The notes under the pieces were generated by a model that did not search any database, had not been told where the DNA came from, and was given only the letters and a program-made list of their open reading frames with translations. This document shows, piece by piece, positions 1 through 6,001 of a stretch of 11,316 nt of DNA (its first letter is position 1; each line of letters opens with the position of its first letter). Location of the stretch: positions 1 through 11,316 of the forward strand of contig JAITQJ010000007.1 in NCBI GenBank assembly GCA_031288955.1. The letters are read 5' to 3'. The stretch is from Planctomycetaceae bacterium (GTDB taxonomy: Bacteria; Planctomycetota; Planctomycetia; Pirellulales; Thermoguttaceae). The translations under genes were made by a program, and so were the position numbers.

Positions 1-698
1 GTGAGCAGTTCGCTGACCTCTTGCGGAGTGTAATACTCGCCGCCGGATTTGCCAGCGTTACTTGCGTACATACCCATAAGGAATTCGTAAGCGTCGCCGA
101 AAATGTCGATTGTGTTTTCTTTGTAGTCGCTGCCACGAGAGCTTCCCGCAACTTTCATTTCGCCAACACCGTTAAGGAGTTTCACAAGGCGAGCGTTCCG
201 CTGCGCTACCGTGCCGCCGAGTTTGTTGCTGTTCACATCAATGTCGTCAAACAGACCTTTGAAGTTTGCCTCGCTTGGCGTTCCTTGCGCGGACGCTTCT
301 ATGTTCTTGAATATGGATTCAAGCGTTTCATTAAGGTTTTCGTCCGTGCCGGCTTTGGTGCGGACGTTCTCGAACAATTCCGACGGCAACACAAAGAAAC
401 CTTTTTCGTTCACTAAACTCGCGCGATCTGATTCAGCTTTCGAATCCGACAGTTCGGCATAGTCAAAAGAGGTGTCGCCTGTTTCGCGTTCGCCCTTATT
501 TATGTAGGCAGTGATATTCTCGGAGATGTAGCGATAAAACAATATGCCGAGGACATATTGCTTGAAATCCCAACCGTCCACGCTTCCGCGCAGGTCGTTG
601 GCAATTCCCCATATTGTGCGGTGTAACTCCGCACGCTCTTGCTCTTTACGACCCGAGCCGCAGAGAGCCTCTGTGGCAGGCTTGCAGTTATCAGCCAT
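1..698 (-). CDS. hsdM: Type I restriction-modification DNA methyltransferase subunit HsdM, N-terminal part (runs off window)
   Basis: This is the N-terminal 232 residues of the modification subunit of a type I restriction-modification complex, which methylates adenine using S-adenosylmethionine and pairs with HsdS and HsdR. The helical N-terminal domain covers roughly residues 20-180 and includes ELHRTIW (24-30) and DGWDFKQYVLGILFYRYISE (41-60), the hallmark of HsdM proteins. The start of the methylase domain is visible as DIFGDAYEFLMG (198-209) and GGEYYTPQEVSELL (219-232), part of the SAM-binding region. The catalytic NPPF motif would lie beyond base 1. The ATG at 698 has an ideal Shine-Dalgarno sequence (AAAGGAG at 713-707, 8-nt spacer). 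No frameshift or stop is seen. hsdS and hsdR would be expected outside the window. The family call is secure; whether the system is active cannot be judged here. Confidence 0.93.
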   Translation of the reverse strand, partial: MADNCKPATEALCGSGRKEQERAELHRTIWGIANDLRGSVDGWDFKQYVLGILFYRYISENITAYINKGERETGDTSFDYAELSDSKAESDRASLVNEKGFFVLPSELFENVRTKAGTDENLNETLESIFKNIEASAQGTPSEANFKGLFDDIDVNSNKLGGTVAQRNARLVKLLNGVGEMKVAGSSRGSDYKENTIDIFGDAYEFLMGMYASNAGKSGGEYYTPQEVSELL

Positions 699-716
699 TT
701 CGGTTGCTCCTTTAGT

Positions 717-851
717 TTATTCAAATTTAGCGGCTTCACCGCTTTTCAGCCACTCGTTAACCTCGGAAATCTTGGAACTTATACTGTTTTCCGGCTCGGG
801 TCACCATTTGTTGTTCATTTTTGCTTGGCGTTCAGATTCCTCCTGTTTCAT
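717..851 (-). pseudogene. Small reading frame upstream of hsdM, interrupted by an in-frame TGA
   Basis: A frame from ATG 851 to TAA 717 would give a 44-codon product, but codon 17 is TGA (803-801), directly after a TGG tryptophan codon. The part before it is rich in Q, E and K (begins MKQEESERQAK). The part after it (ISSKISEVNEWLKSGEAAKF) has protein-like composition and could form a helix. The frame ends 18 nt before the hsdM ATG and is in phase with it, so it sits where a small first gene of the operon would lie. No convincing ribosome-binding site precedes ATG 851, though an AGGAGG occurs inside codons 2-4. A TGG-to-TGA change in a small gene would explain the pattern; chance is also possible at this length. 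No family is recognised. Confidence 0.3.
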
Positions 852-964
852 ACGAACATCCGCTATTATTAGCATATCACATTTAGTCGAAGATTGCGAG
901 GGTTATTTTTAGTTTCTACGGTTTAGCGGGAGTTGCTCATCAACTAAAAAGGTCGTAGTAGTAT

Positions 965-1240
965 TCATCGGTCTCTCGTTGCCGTTCTTTTATGTTTAAC
1001 GGCTTGAGTCATTAAGTATTCTTCGATACGCTTGAAAACTCCTTTCTTTGTCCACCGCCGGAAGCGTTGGTAAACGGTGTCCCAGTTGCCGAAGTTGGTC
1101 GGCAGTCCCCGCCAACAACAGCCGTGCTTGTTGATGTATGCAAGGGTTTGCAGGAAAGTGAAGTTTTCGATTTCCACGTTGCCGCGCTGCTTCGCCAAGA
1201 GGTGTTTGATATTATCGTATTCTATTTCTGTCCCGTTCAT
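965..1240 (-). pseudogene. IS5-family transposase, N-terminal fragment (DUF4096-like)
   Basis: This 91-residue product matches the N-terminal, DNA-binding-type domain of IS5/IS427-group transposases. The diagnostic stretch is GCCWRGLPTNFGNWDTVYQR (40-59), followed by FRRWTKKGVFKRI (60-72). In this group the DDE catalytic residues lie in a second reading frame reached by programmed frameshifting. Nothing resembling that second frame follows the stop at 965-967, so the protein cannot catalyse transposition by itself. The last 12 or so residues (after LMTQ, 76-79) may be foreign sequence read through at the truncation point. The ATG at 1240 has no Shine-Dalgarno sequence and lies only 5 nt after a strong -10 hexamer, so translation would be leaderless or start at a later codon. 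Confidence 0.75.
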
Positions 1241-1245
1241 AACGG

Positions 1246-1274
1246 ATAATAATCTTTGCGAAAAAATCTGTCAA
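1246..1274 (-). promoter_or_regulatory. Near-consensus sigma70-type promoter at the end of the IS remnant
   Basis: On the minus strand TTGACA (1274-1269) and TATTAT (1251-1246) are separated by exactly 17 nt. This is a full -35 consensus and a five-of-six -10. A second TTGACA lies 12 nt further upstream inside the IS terminus. Transcription would start close to the transposase ATG at 1240 and run toward hsdM, with no hairpin terminator seen before 698. Confidence 0.6.
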
Positions 1275-1318
1275 GATTAGTGTCAACACGCCCTAGATTT
1301 GCCTACTGTAGTTATTGG

Positions 1319-1341
1319 GGCGAAAAACGATGTTTTTCGCC
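1319..1341 (-). terminator. Perfect 10-bp hairpin just after zwf
   Basis: GGCGAAAAAC (1319-1328) and GTTTTTCGCC (1332-1341) are exact inverted repeats around a 3-nt loop, starting 3 nt after the zwf stop codon. The stem carries T and A tracts on its two arms, but no T run follows on the minus strand, so it may act as a bidirectional or Rho-assisted terminator or as a 3'-end stabiliser. It also separates zwf from the IS remnant. Confidence 0.55.
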
Positions 1342-1344
1342 TCA

Positions 1345-2823
1345 TTAGCCGATAACCGGACACAAATCGAACCAATGATTAGCGAAAGATTCCATCCAGC
1401 GGTCGGCGTGTGCCGGTCCTAACGAACCTTTCTCATAAAATTCGGGGTCAAGCATTCTGCCGCTGTCCCAACACTTTTGTATCGGGTCAATAATGCGCCA
1501 AGCCGCCTCGACTTCATCGCTGCGGGCGAACAGAGACGCATCGCCTTGCAGCGCATCAAGCAGCAGCCGTTCATAAGAATCCGGCAACTCGCCGCTTAAG
1601 CGGTCTGAAAAATTGAAATTTAATTGCGAAGAACGCATCTGCATATCCGTATCCGGTATCTTCGTTTCAAAATGTATCTGAATTCCTTCTGCCGGCTGTA
1701 ACTGTAACACTAACCGGTTGCCCGGCAGCGGCAGCATCGAAGCCTTATCATTTGCAAACATACGATGCGGCGGCTGACGAAAATTGATAACAATTTGCGT
1801 TGTCCGGCACGACATCGCTTTACCGCTGCGGAGAAAAATCGGTACACCGTTCCAACGCCAGTTATTCACGAACAAACGCAGCGCACCATAAGTTGCTGTT
1901 TGACTGTTTGCCGCAACACCCGGTTCGTCCCGATAACTTCGGTACTGTCCCCGCAGGGAATTCACCAGCACTTCGTCTTCGGTCATTGATTGAATCGACT
2001 GCAAAACTTTCACTTTTTCATCGCGGACGCATTTGGCATCGAAGCGGGCGGGCGGCTCCATTGCGGCGAACGTGAGGATTTGCAGCAGATGATTTTGGAA
2101 CATATCACGCAGCACACCGGCACTTTCATAATAACCGGCGCGGTGTCCAATCATCACTTCTTCGTTTGCCGTGATTTGAATACTGCCGATGTAATTGCGG
2201 TTCCAAATCGGCTCAAATATCGTGTTGGCAAAACGGAGAATAAGAATGTTGTTGACCGTTTCTTTTCCGAGATAATGGTCGATGCGGTAAATCTGCGATT
2301 CGTTAAAGTTACGCTGAACGGTGTCGTTCAGAACTTGGGCGGTTTCAAGATTGGTCCCGAAAGGTTTTTCGATAACGATACGGCGGGAGTTTCCCGGCGA
2401 TTCAACGGACATTCCGGCTTGACCGAGTTGTTCGCTTGCCTGTCCGTAAAACATCGGGGCAGTCGATAAATAAAAGAGACGGTTACAAGGAGCGGGGGAC
2501 GCAGCATCCGTTCCGTTTTCAAGTGTTTTGAGAAACGCATCAAGGGCGGTGAAAGATTCGCTTTGAGCAATATCTCCGGCAAAGTAATGGACTTGTGCGG
2601 CGAAGTTGTCCCAAGTATCCTGGGCAAACGCTTTGGCGGCAAATTGTTTGGTTGTGCCGGCGAGTTTGTTTCGCCAATCGCTGCCGGACATTTTAGTACG
2701 GGAAAAGCCGACAATGTTGAGCGGCTTCGGCAGCCTGTTTTTTCGGAACAGGTTGTAGAGGGCGGGAATCAATTTCCGGCTGGTCAAATCGCCGGACGCA
2801 CCAAAAATAACGAGAGAATGCAT
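1345..2823 (-). CDS. zwf: Glucose-6-phosphate 1-dehydrogenase
   Basis: This cytoplasmic enzyme oxidises glucose 6-phosphate to 6-phosphogluconolactone and reduces NADP (or NAD). It is the entry step of the oxidative pentose phosphate or Entner-Doudoroff route. At 492 residues it is full length for the family. The Rossmann dinucleotide motif GASGDLT is at residues 8-14, EKPFG at 152-156, and the family signature RIDHYLGKE at 180-188 includes the catalytic-dyad His183. His245 in MFQNHLLQ matches the general-base histidine. The C-terminal substrate and dimer domain is complete. ATG 2823 lacks a Shine-Dalgarno sequence, which is common in this kind of genome. A candidate promoter lies at 2873-2901, so zwf need not depend on readthrough from nadE. 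The usual partners pgl and gnd are not adjacent. Confidence 0.97.
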   Translation of the reverse strand: MHSLVIFGASGDLTSRKLIPALYNLFRKNRLPKPLNIVGFSRTKMSGSDWRNKLAGTTKQFAAKAFAQDTWDNFAAQVHYFAGDIAQSESFTALDAFLKTLENGTDAASPAPCNRLFYLSTAPMFYGQASEQLGQAGMSVESPGNSRRIVIEKPFGTNLETAQVLNDTVQRNFNESQIYRIDHYLGKETVNNILILRFANTIFEPIWNRNYIGSIQITANEEVMIGHRAGYYESAGVLRDMFQNHLLQILTFAAMEPPARFDAKCVRDEKVKVLQSIQSMTEDEVLVNSLRGQYRSYRDEPGVAANSQTATYGALRLFVNNWRWNGVPIFLRSGKAMSCRTTQIVINFRQPPHRMFANDKASMLPLPGNRLVLQLQPAEGIQIHFETKIPDTDMQMRSSQLNFNFSDRLSGELPDSYERLLLDALQGDASLFARSDEVEAAWRIIDPIQKCWDSGRMLDPEFYEKGSLGPAHADRWMESFANHWFDLCPVIG

Positions 2824-2833
2824 CGGAGTAGGC

Positions 2834-2851
2834 GGATATATCAGGATATAT
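2834..2851. repeat. Two 8-bp direct repeats with 10-bp period before zwf
   Basis: GGATATAT occurs at 2834-2841 and again at 2844-2851, separated by CA. The two copies lie one helical turn apart, 11-28 nt upstream of the zwf ATG and downstream of the predicted transcription start. This placement suits an operator or a translational control element, but the sequence is AT-rich and the repeat is short. Confidence 0.35.
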
Positions 2852-2872
2852 TAAAATCGCACATCTGATTTT

Positions 2873-2901
2873 ATGATAAACGTACAGGATTTGAAAGGCA
2901 A
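2873..2901 (-). promoter_or_regulatory. Candidate zwf promoter
   Basis: On the minus strand TTGCCT (2901-2896) and TATCAT (2878-2873) are spaced 17 nt apart, with four of six and five of six consensus matches. Transcription would start near 2866 and leave a leader of about 43 nt before the zwf ATG. The 174-nt gap between nadE and zwf supports a separate promoter. Confidence 0.4.
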
Positions 2902-2949
2902 CCGCAAAGTCCGTGTGTCATCTATGCAACCAGAAAATAAAATCTGTAC
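2882..2949. repeat. Imperfect inverted repeat with an inner hairpin, between nadE and zwf
   Basis: GTACAG (2882-2887) pairs with CTGTAC (2944-2949). Just inside the left arm, GGATTTG and CAAAGTCC (2887-2912 region) can form a 7-bp stem with one bulge and an 11-nt loop. The element overlaps the -35 and spacer of the candidate zwf promoter, so it would act as DNA (an operator) for that promoter, or as RNA if transcription comes from nadE. No known riboswitch family is recognised. Confidence 0.3.
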
Positions 2950-2997
2950 AATATCATCAAAAAATTACTAAAAAACACGTGAGATGCTTGTCTAATG

Positions 2998-3861
2998 TTA
3001 TTCAATCTCGTACACTGTTCGGGCTATCGGCATTCTGCGTCCCATACCGAAGGCTCGCGGCGAGACTTTCAGAACCGGCGGGGCTTGACGGCGTTTGAAC
3101 TCCGCCGACGCAGCACTCCTGATAATCCGCCGTACTAACACGCCGTCAAAACCCTGCGCCGTTATTTCTGATGCATCCAGATTATCGTACAAATATAGTT
3201 TCAGGATTGCATCAAGCAAATCATACGGCGGCAAACTGTCCTGGTCGGTTTGATTCGGACGCAACTCCGCCGACGGCGGCTTCGTCAATATTGTTTCAGG
3301 AATAATACCGTCCGTCCGTTCATTGATTTGGCGGCACAACATAAAAACTTCCGTCTTGAATAAATCGCCGATGGGGGCTAACGCTCCGTTCATATCGCCG
3401 TAAAGCGTGCAGTACCCCATAGCCAGTTCGCTTTTGTTGCCGGTCGCTAAAAGCATCGAATTAAATTTGTTCGCATACGCCATCAGCAGCGTACCGCGAA
3501 TCCGAGCCTGCAAATTTTCTTCGGCAACGTCAAACGGTCTGTCCGCAAAGACCGGCTGCAATGTATCAAGAAATGCCGTAAAAGTTGCTTCAATCGGAAG
3601 CGTCTCATAACGGCAGCCGAGATTCGATGCCAGTCCGGCAGCATCGTCTTTAGAACCCTGCGAAGAAAATCGGCTCGGCATACTGAAACAGGCGACATTA
3701 TCTTTACCGGCGGCTTGAACAGCAAGATACGCAACAAGTGCCGAATCGATTCCGCCTGACAAACCAAGATGACATCGGGAAAAACCGCATTTCTGCATAT
3801 AATCCCGAATACCGGTTATCAGGGCTTGTTCAACTGCGTCATCTGTAAAACAACTTTGCAT
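2998..3861 (-). CDS. nadE: NAD synthase, synthetase domain only
   Basis: This enzyme converts deamido-NAD to NAD with ATP and ammonia, the last step of NAD biosynthesis. The ATP-pyrophosphatase P-loop SGGIDS is at residues 35-40. Further family motifs are MPSRFSSQGS (61-70), ENLQARIRG (115-123), ATGNKSELAMGY (139-150), KPPSAEL (194-200) and DQDSLPPYD (206-214). These match the C-terminal half of glutamine-dependent NAD synthase. The nitrilase-type glutaminase half, about 250-300 residues that normally precede it, is absent. At 287 residues the protein has the size of ammonia-dependent NadE. ATG 3861 overlaps the TGA of the upstream NTPase gene by one base and has a GGGAG ribosome-binding site (3873-3869, 7-nt spacer), so the start is firm and there is no hidden upstream half in this frame. 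The enzyme would need free ammonia or a separate amidase partner. Confidence 0.93.
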   Translation of the reverse strand: MQSCFTDDAVEQALITGIRDYMQKCGFSRCHLGLSGGIDSALVAYLAVQAAGKDNVACFSMPSRFSSQGSKDDAAGLASNLGCRYETLPIEATFTAFLDTLQPVFADRPFDVAEENLQARIRGTLLMAYANKFNSMLLATGNKSELAMGYCTLYGDMNGALAPIGDLFKTEVFMLCRQINERTDGIIPETILTKPPSAELRPNQTDQDSLPPYDLLDAILKLYLYDNLDASEITAQGFDGVLVRRIIRSAASAEFKRRQAPPVLKVSPRAFGMGRRMPIARTVYEIE

Positions 3862-5369
3862 CAGACGACTCCCAAATGCTTTTCGGCGGCATCACGTTCC
3901 CGAAGATACAGCGACAATGCGGTTTCAAAAGTTGTTGCCGGTATATTCCAAAGCGGTTCAGTGTCCGTATGTTCAGATACGTGTCTTGCAAACAAAACGT
4001 AAAGAAACTTAAACAGGTGCCGCGGCACTTTCAACTTCGCAAACGCATCAATAAGGCGTTTCCGGTCAAGCGATTCCTCAAAGAAATCGGTTATCTGCGG
4101 AGTTTTGCCTTCTGCTGCACAGGCACGCAAGCGGACATTCGTCAAATCGAACAACGCCTCGCCCGTCCAATCCAGCGACCGTATCAGGTTTTGCTTATCG
4201 AGCCGCGCCCGCTGATGGAACTCACCGCTCTCCCGCTCCATAAAGGTCAACAACTGGTCAGGCAGAAGCAACTTCAAGCCGACGCGGTCGTGTTTGAGCA
4301 GTTTGTTGTCAAAAATTGACCAAACGACCAACTTCATCAACTCCGCTGAACCGTTTATCAGATACGGCTCATCAACCCTGTCCATAATGATTATCAGCCC
4401 GTCTAATCCGAGCGGCTTGCAAACGGCAAGCAGTTTTTCAAGCATAGCATACCGGTGGTCGGTACTGCCCGAAACGGGAAACGGCATACCGGTAAAATCC
4501 TGCTTTTGCAGACGCAGCAAAATCTTGAACAGCGTTCCTTTGTGATGCGGCAGCACTCGAAGCGACCGTTTTAATTTCCACGCCTGCCAAAAACGTTTAC
4601 CGTCTTTGATTATCCCCGGCAGCCACGAACCGATGATGATTGACCAAAGCCAAGGAGTCAGCAGTGTGTAGAACGTTTTCGTAAAATGCCAGGCAAGGTA
4701 CGCTGTAAAAAACGTAAAAAGAACCCCGAACGTCCATTCCCAAGACAAGGGATAGCGGGGTGAATACCAACGTACATACTGCAAATTTTTTGCAAGTTTT
4801 ATCCACCGTGTTAAAGTGTTTTCGCTTCGGGACGTATCGTAGCAGGCAGACAAGAGCAGCAAATCGCGGACTTGATGCGGGTTTAGTTTTTCAATCGGCA
4901 GCGGTTTGGTGTCAACGGCTGCCGGATGCGGCATTTGTCCCGGTTCGAGAATCCGGTCAACGAGTTGTGTTACAGCCAGCGATAAGATAGCGTCCAAATG
5001 GTCCCAAATTTCGTATCGGGCAAAGACTTTTTGAATTTTTCTGCCGCGAGGAAACCGCTGTTTGAACTGGTCGATGAACGGATTGAGGTCGGAATAGTCG
5101 ATAACAAGCGGACGGCAGCCTTGATGACCGGTGTTGTATTCGGTAAGCATCCGAATCATTTGCAGCCGCAGTGCTGTTTTGCCGGAACCTTTTTCGCCGA
5201 AGACAACGGACGTTGCCGGTTCGGCGGGATTGCCATAGACTTTATCCCAAGCGGCGTGAAACGAATTCGTCAAACAAAACCGCTTGAAAACATCATCGTT
5301 CTGTGCGTCTTCTTCGGCAAAAGGATTGCCGATTACGCCGTAATAGTCAAAAAAATCGCGAATCTTCAT
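3861..5369 (-). CDS. Membrane-anchored P-loop NTPase, KAP-like
   Basis: A 502-residue protein with a Walker A motif GEKGSGKT at residues 58-65 and a likely Walker B strand LIIIMDRVDE at 325-334. Two hydrophobic segments (about 211-229 and 233-253) form a transmembrane hairpin between the two motifs. Insertion of membrane helices between Walker A and Walker B is the known architecture of KAP-family NTPases, which is why that family is suggested. The rest of the protein is then expected on the cytoplasmic face. The N-terminus (YYGVIGNPFAEE, 10-20) has the look of an ORC/AAA-type ATPase that starts with an N-P-F element. Substrate and role are unknown. It lies 30 nt after the small exported protein gene, has a GGAAG ribosome-binding site (5379-5375), and its stop overlaps the nadE start. 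A Sll1717-type or STAND-like P-loop protein is the main alternative. Confidence 0.7.
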   Translation of the reverse strand: MKIRDFFDYYGVIGNPFAEEDAQNDDVFKRFCLTNSFHAAWDKVYGNPAEPATSVVFGEKGSGKTALRLQMIRMLTEYNTGHQGCRPLVIDYSDLNPFIDQFKQRFPRGRKIQKVFARYEIWDHLDAILSLAVTQLVDRILEPGQMPHPAAVDTKPLPIEKLNPHQVRDLLLLSACYDTSRSENTLTRWIKLAKNLQYVRWYSPRYPLSWEWTFGVLFTFFTAYLAWHFTKTFYTLLTPWLWSIIIGSWLPGIIKDGKRFWQAWKLKRSLRVLPHHKGTLFKILLRLQKQDFTGMPFPVSGSTDHRYAMLEKLLAVCKPLGLDGLIIIMDRVDEPYLINGSAELMKLVVWSIFDNKLLKHDRVGLKLLLPDQLLTFMERESGEFHQRARLDKQNLIRSLDWTGEALFDLTNVRLRACAAEGKTPQITDFFEESLDRKRLIDAFAKLKVPRHLFKFLYVLFARHVSEHTDTEPLWNIPATTFETALSLYLRERDAAEKHLGVV

Positions 5370-5399
5370 TGGTGCTTCCGTGTACTTGCCGGATGAACA

Positions 5400-5780
5400 T
5401 TATTTTTTGCTGCGAACGGAAAGTTTCGCACGCTGCTCTTCGGTTAGTACCGCATCAATTTTTTCGTCGCGTTCCTTTTCCAATAGTTCGATGCGGGCTT
5501 TCAGGACGGCAATAACATCGCCGTAATCTTGCTGAATGGTATAAATTTCTTTCTTCTGGTCGGCGTTGACAATATTGCCATAGCCATTTGGAATACGGGG
5601 CTTTGTCGATTCAAAGCGGATATTTTTAGCGGCGTTGCTTGCTGCGGCATCGGCTTTTTCAAGAGCAAGACGGGACTCTGCCGGTGTTGAATCCGCCGCG
5701 GGTGTTGCGTCTTGCGCCGAAGCGTTCACTGCAAACAGAGCAATGAAACAAAACGCAAGGGAGGCAATGGTCTTTTGCAT
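5400..5780 (-). CDS. Small exported coiled-coil protein
   Basis: A 126-residue protein with a clear Sec signal peptide: K3, a hydrophobic core at about 5-19, and a probable signal peptidase I site after ASA (20-22). The mature part begins with a low-complexity Ala/Asp/Ser-rich stretch (23-52) and ends in a charged helix (about 75-120) suited to coiled-coil formation. That helix contains LTEEQRAKL (112-120), a pattern common in periplasmic Spy/CpxP-like and other heavy-metal- or stress-related helical proteins. The similarity is too short to assign it to those families. It is the first gene of the block that continues with the membrane NTPase (30-nt gap) and nadE. A predicted promoter lies 58 nt upstream. 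There is no clear Shine-Dalgarno sequence before ATG 5780. Probable location is periplasm. Confidence 0.75.
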   Translation of the reverse strand: MQKTIASLAFCFIALFAVNASAQDATPAADSTPAESRLALEKADAAASNAAKNIRFESTKPRIPNGYGNIVNADQKKEIYTIQQDYGDVIAVLKARIELLEKERDEKIDAVLTEEQRAKLSVRSKK

Positions 5781-5837
5781 CGTTAAGGGGGTGAATGGTG
5801 CGTTGACGGTTAAGCATTAAGAAACGCGACAGCCGAC

Positions 5838-5866
5838 AATTTAACACAACTGCCGAACGATTGCAA
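5838..5866 (-). promoter_or_regulatory. Candidate promoter of the exported protein-NTPase-nadE operon
   Basis: TTGCAA (5866-5861) and TAAATT (5843-5838) on the minus strand are separated by exactly 17 nt, with four of six consensus matches each. Transcription would begin near 5831, leaving a leader of about 50 nt. An uninterrupted A tract on this strand (5895-5878) lies roughly 12-29 nt upstream of the -35, the place of an UP element. Confidence 0.45.
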
Positions 5867-5877
5867 GAGGGCAAGGA

Positions 5878-5895
5878 TTTTTTTTTTTTTTTTTT
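5878..5895. repeat. 18-nt homopolymer T tract (A tract on minus strand)
   Basis: Eighteen consecutive T residues lie between the divergent genes at 5780 and 6002. Tracts this long are slippage-prone and bend DNA. The position relative to the minus-strand promoter at 5838-5866 suggests an UP-like element. No GC-rich stem precedes the T run on the plus strand, so it does not look like an intrinsic terminator. Confidence 0.9.
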
Positions 5896-5949
5896 GATTT
5901 TTCACAAAACTTGGCGAAAACCATAATTATCAGCCAACTTCTATGTACT

Positions 5950-5983
5950 TTTTCGCTTCGATAGCGTACAATGCAAGCGAAAA
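5950..5983. repeat. 9-bp inverted repeat in the leader of the dihaem protein gene
   Basis: TTTTCGCTT (5950-5958) and AAGCGAAAA (5975-5983) are exact inverted repeats with a 16-nt gap. The gap contains TACAAT (5967-5972), a possible -10 hexamer with only a weak -35 17 nt upstream. The right arm ends 8 nt before the GGAG ribosome-binding site at 5992-5995. It may be an operator or, if transcription starts further upstream, an RNA hairpin next to the ribosome-binding site. Confidence 0.45.
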
Positions 5984-6001
5984 CCTTTACCGGAGAAAAC
6001 A

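Larger units (their letters stand above)
965..1293 (-). mobile_element. Truncated IS5-type insertion sequence (5' end retained, 3' end lost)
   Basis: The element keeps one terminus, read on the minus strand as GGGCGTGTTGACACTAA (1293-1277), flanked by CTAG at 1293-1296. Behind it come a promoter and the first part of a transposase gene. No matching inverted copy of this terminus is found between 700 and 965 or anywhere else in the window, so the far end and the catalytic second half are missing. The inner boundary is somewhere near 960 and cannot be fixed by eye. The terminus and the transposase together resemble the IS427 group of the IS5 family. Assignment to a named element would need an ISfinder comparison. 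Confidence 0.7.

Noticed and set aside
500..739. 79-codon minus-strand frame over the hsdM start
   Set aside because: It is out of frame with hsdM, whose ribosome-binding site and conserved residues clearly define the real gene.
801..803. Selenocysteine or tryptophan recoding of TGA
   Set aside because: TGA ends other genes in this window, including the NTPase and the methyltransferase. No SECIS-like hairpin is evident after it.
1990..2469. 159-codon open frame on the plus strand
   Set aside because: It lies antisense within zwf, whose frame is intact and matches a well-known family. The plus-strand translation has no recognisable features.
2882..2949. tRNA-like gene between nadE and zwf
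   Set aside because: The ends pair and a TTCAAAT-like loop occurs, but the T-stem, anticodon arm and D-arm do not form and the length is only 68 nt.
5878..5895. Intrinsic terminator U tract
   Set aside because: No stem-loop precedes the T run on the plus strand, and no plus-strand gene ends there.
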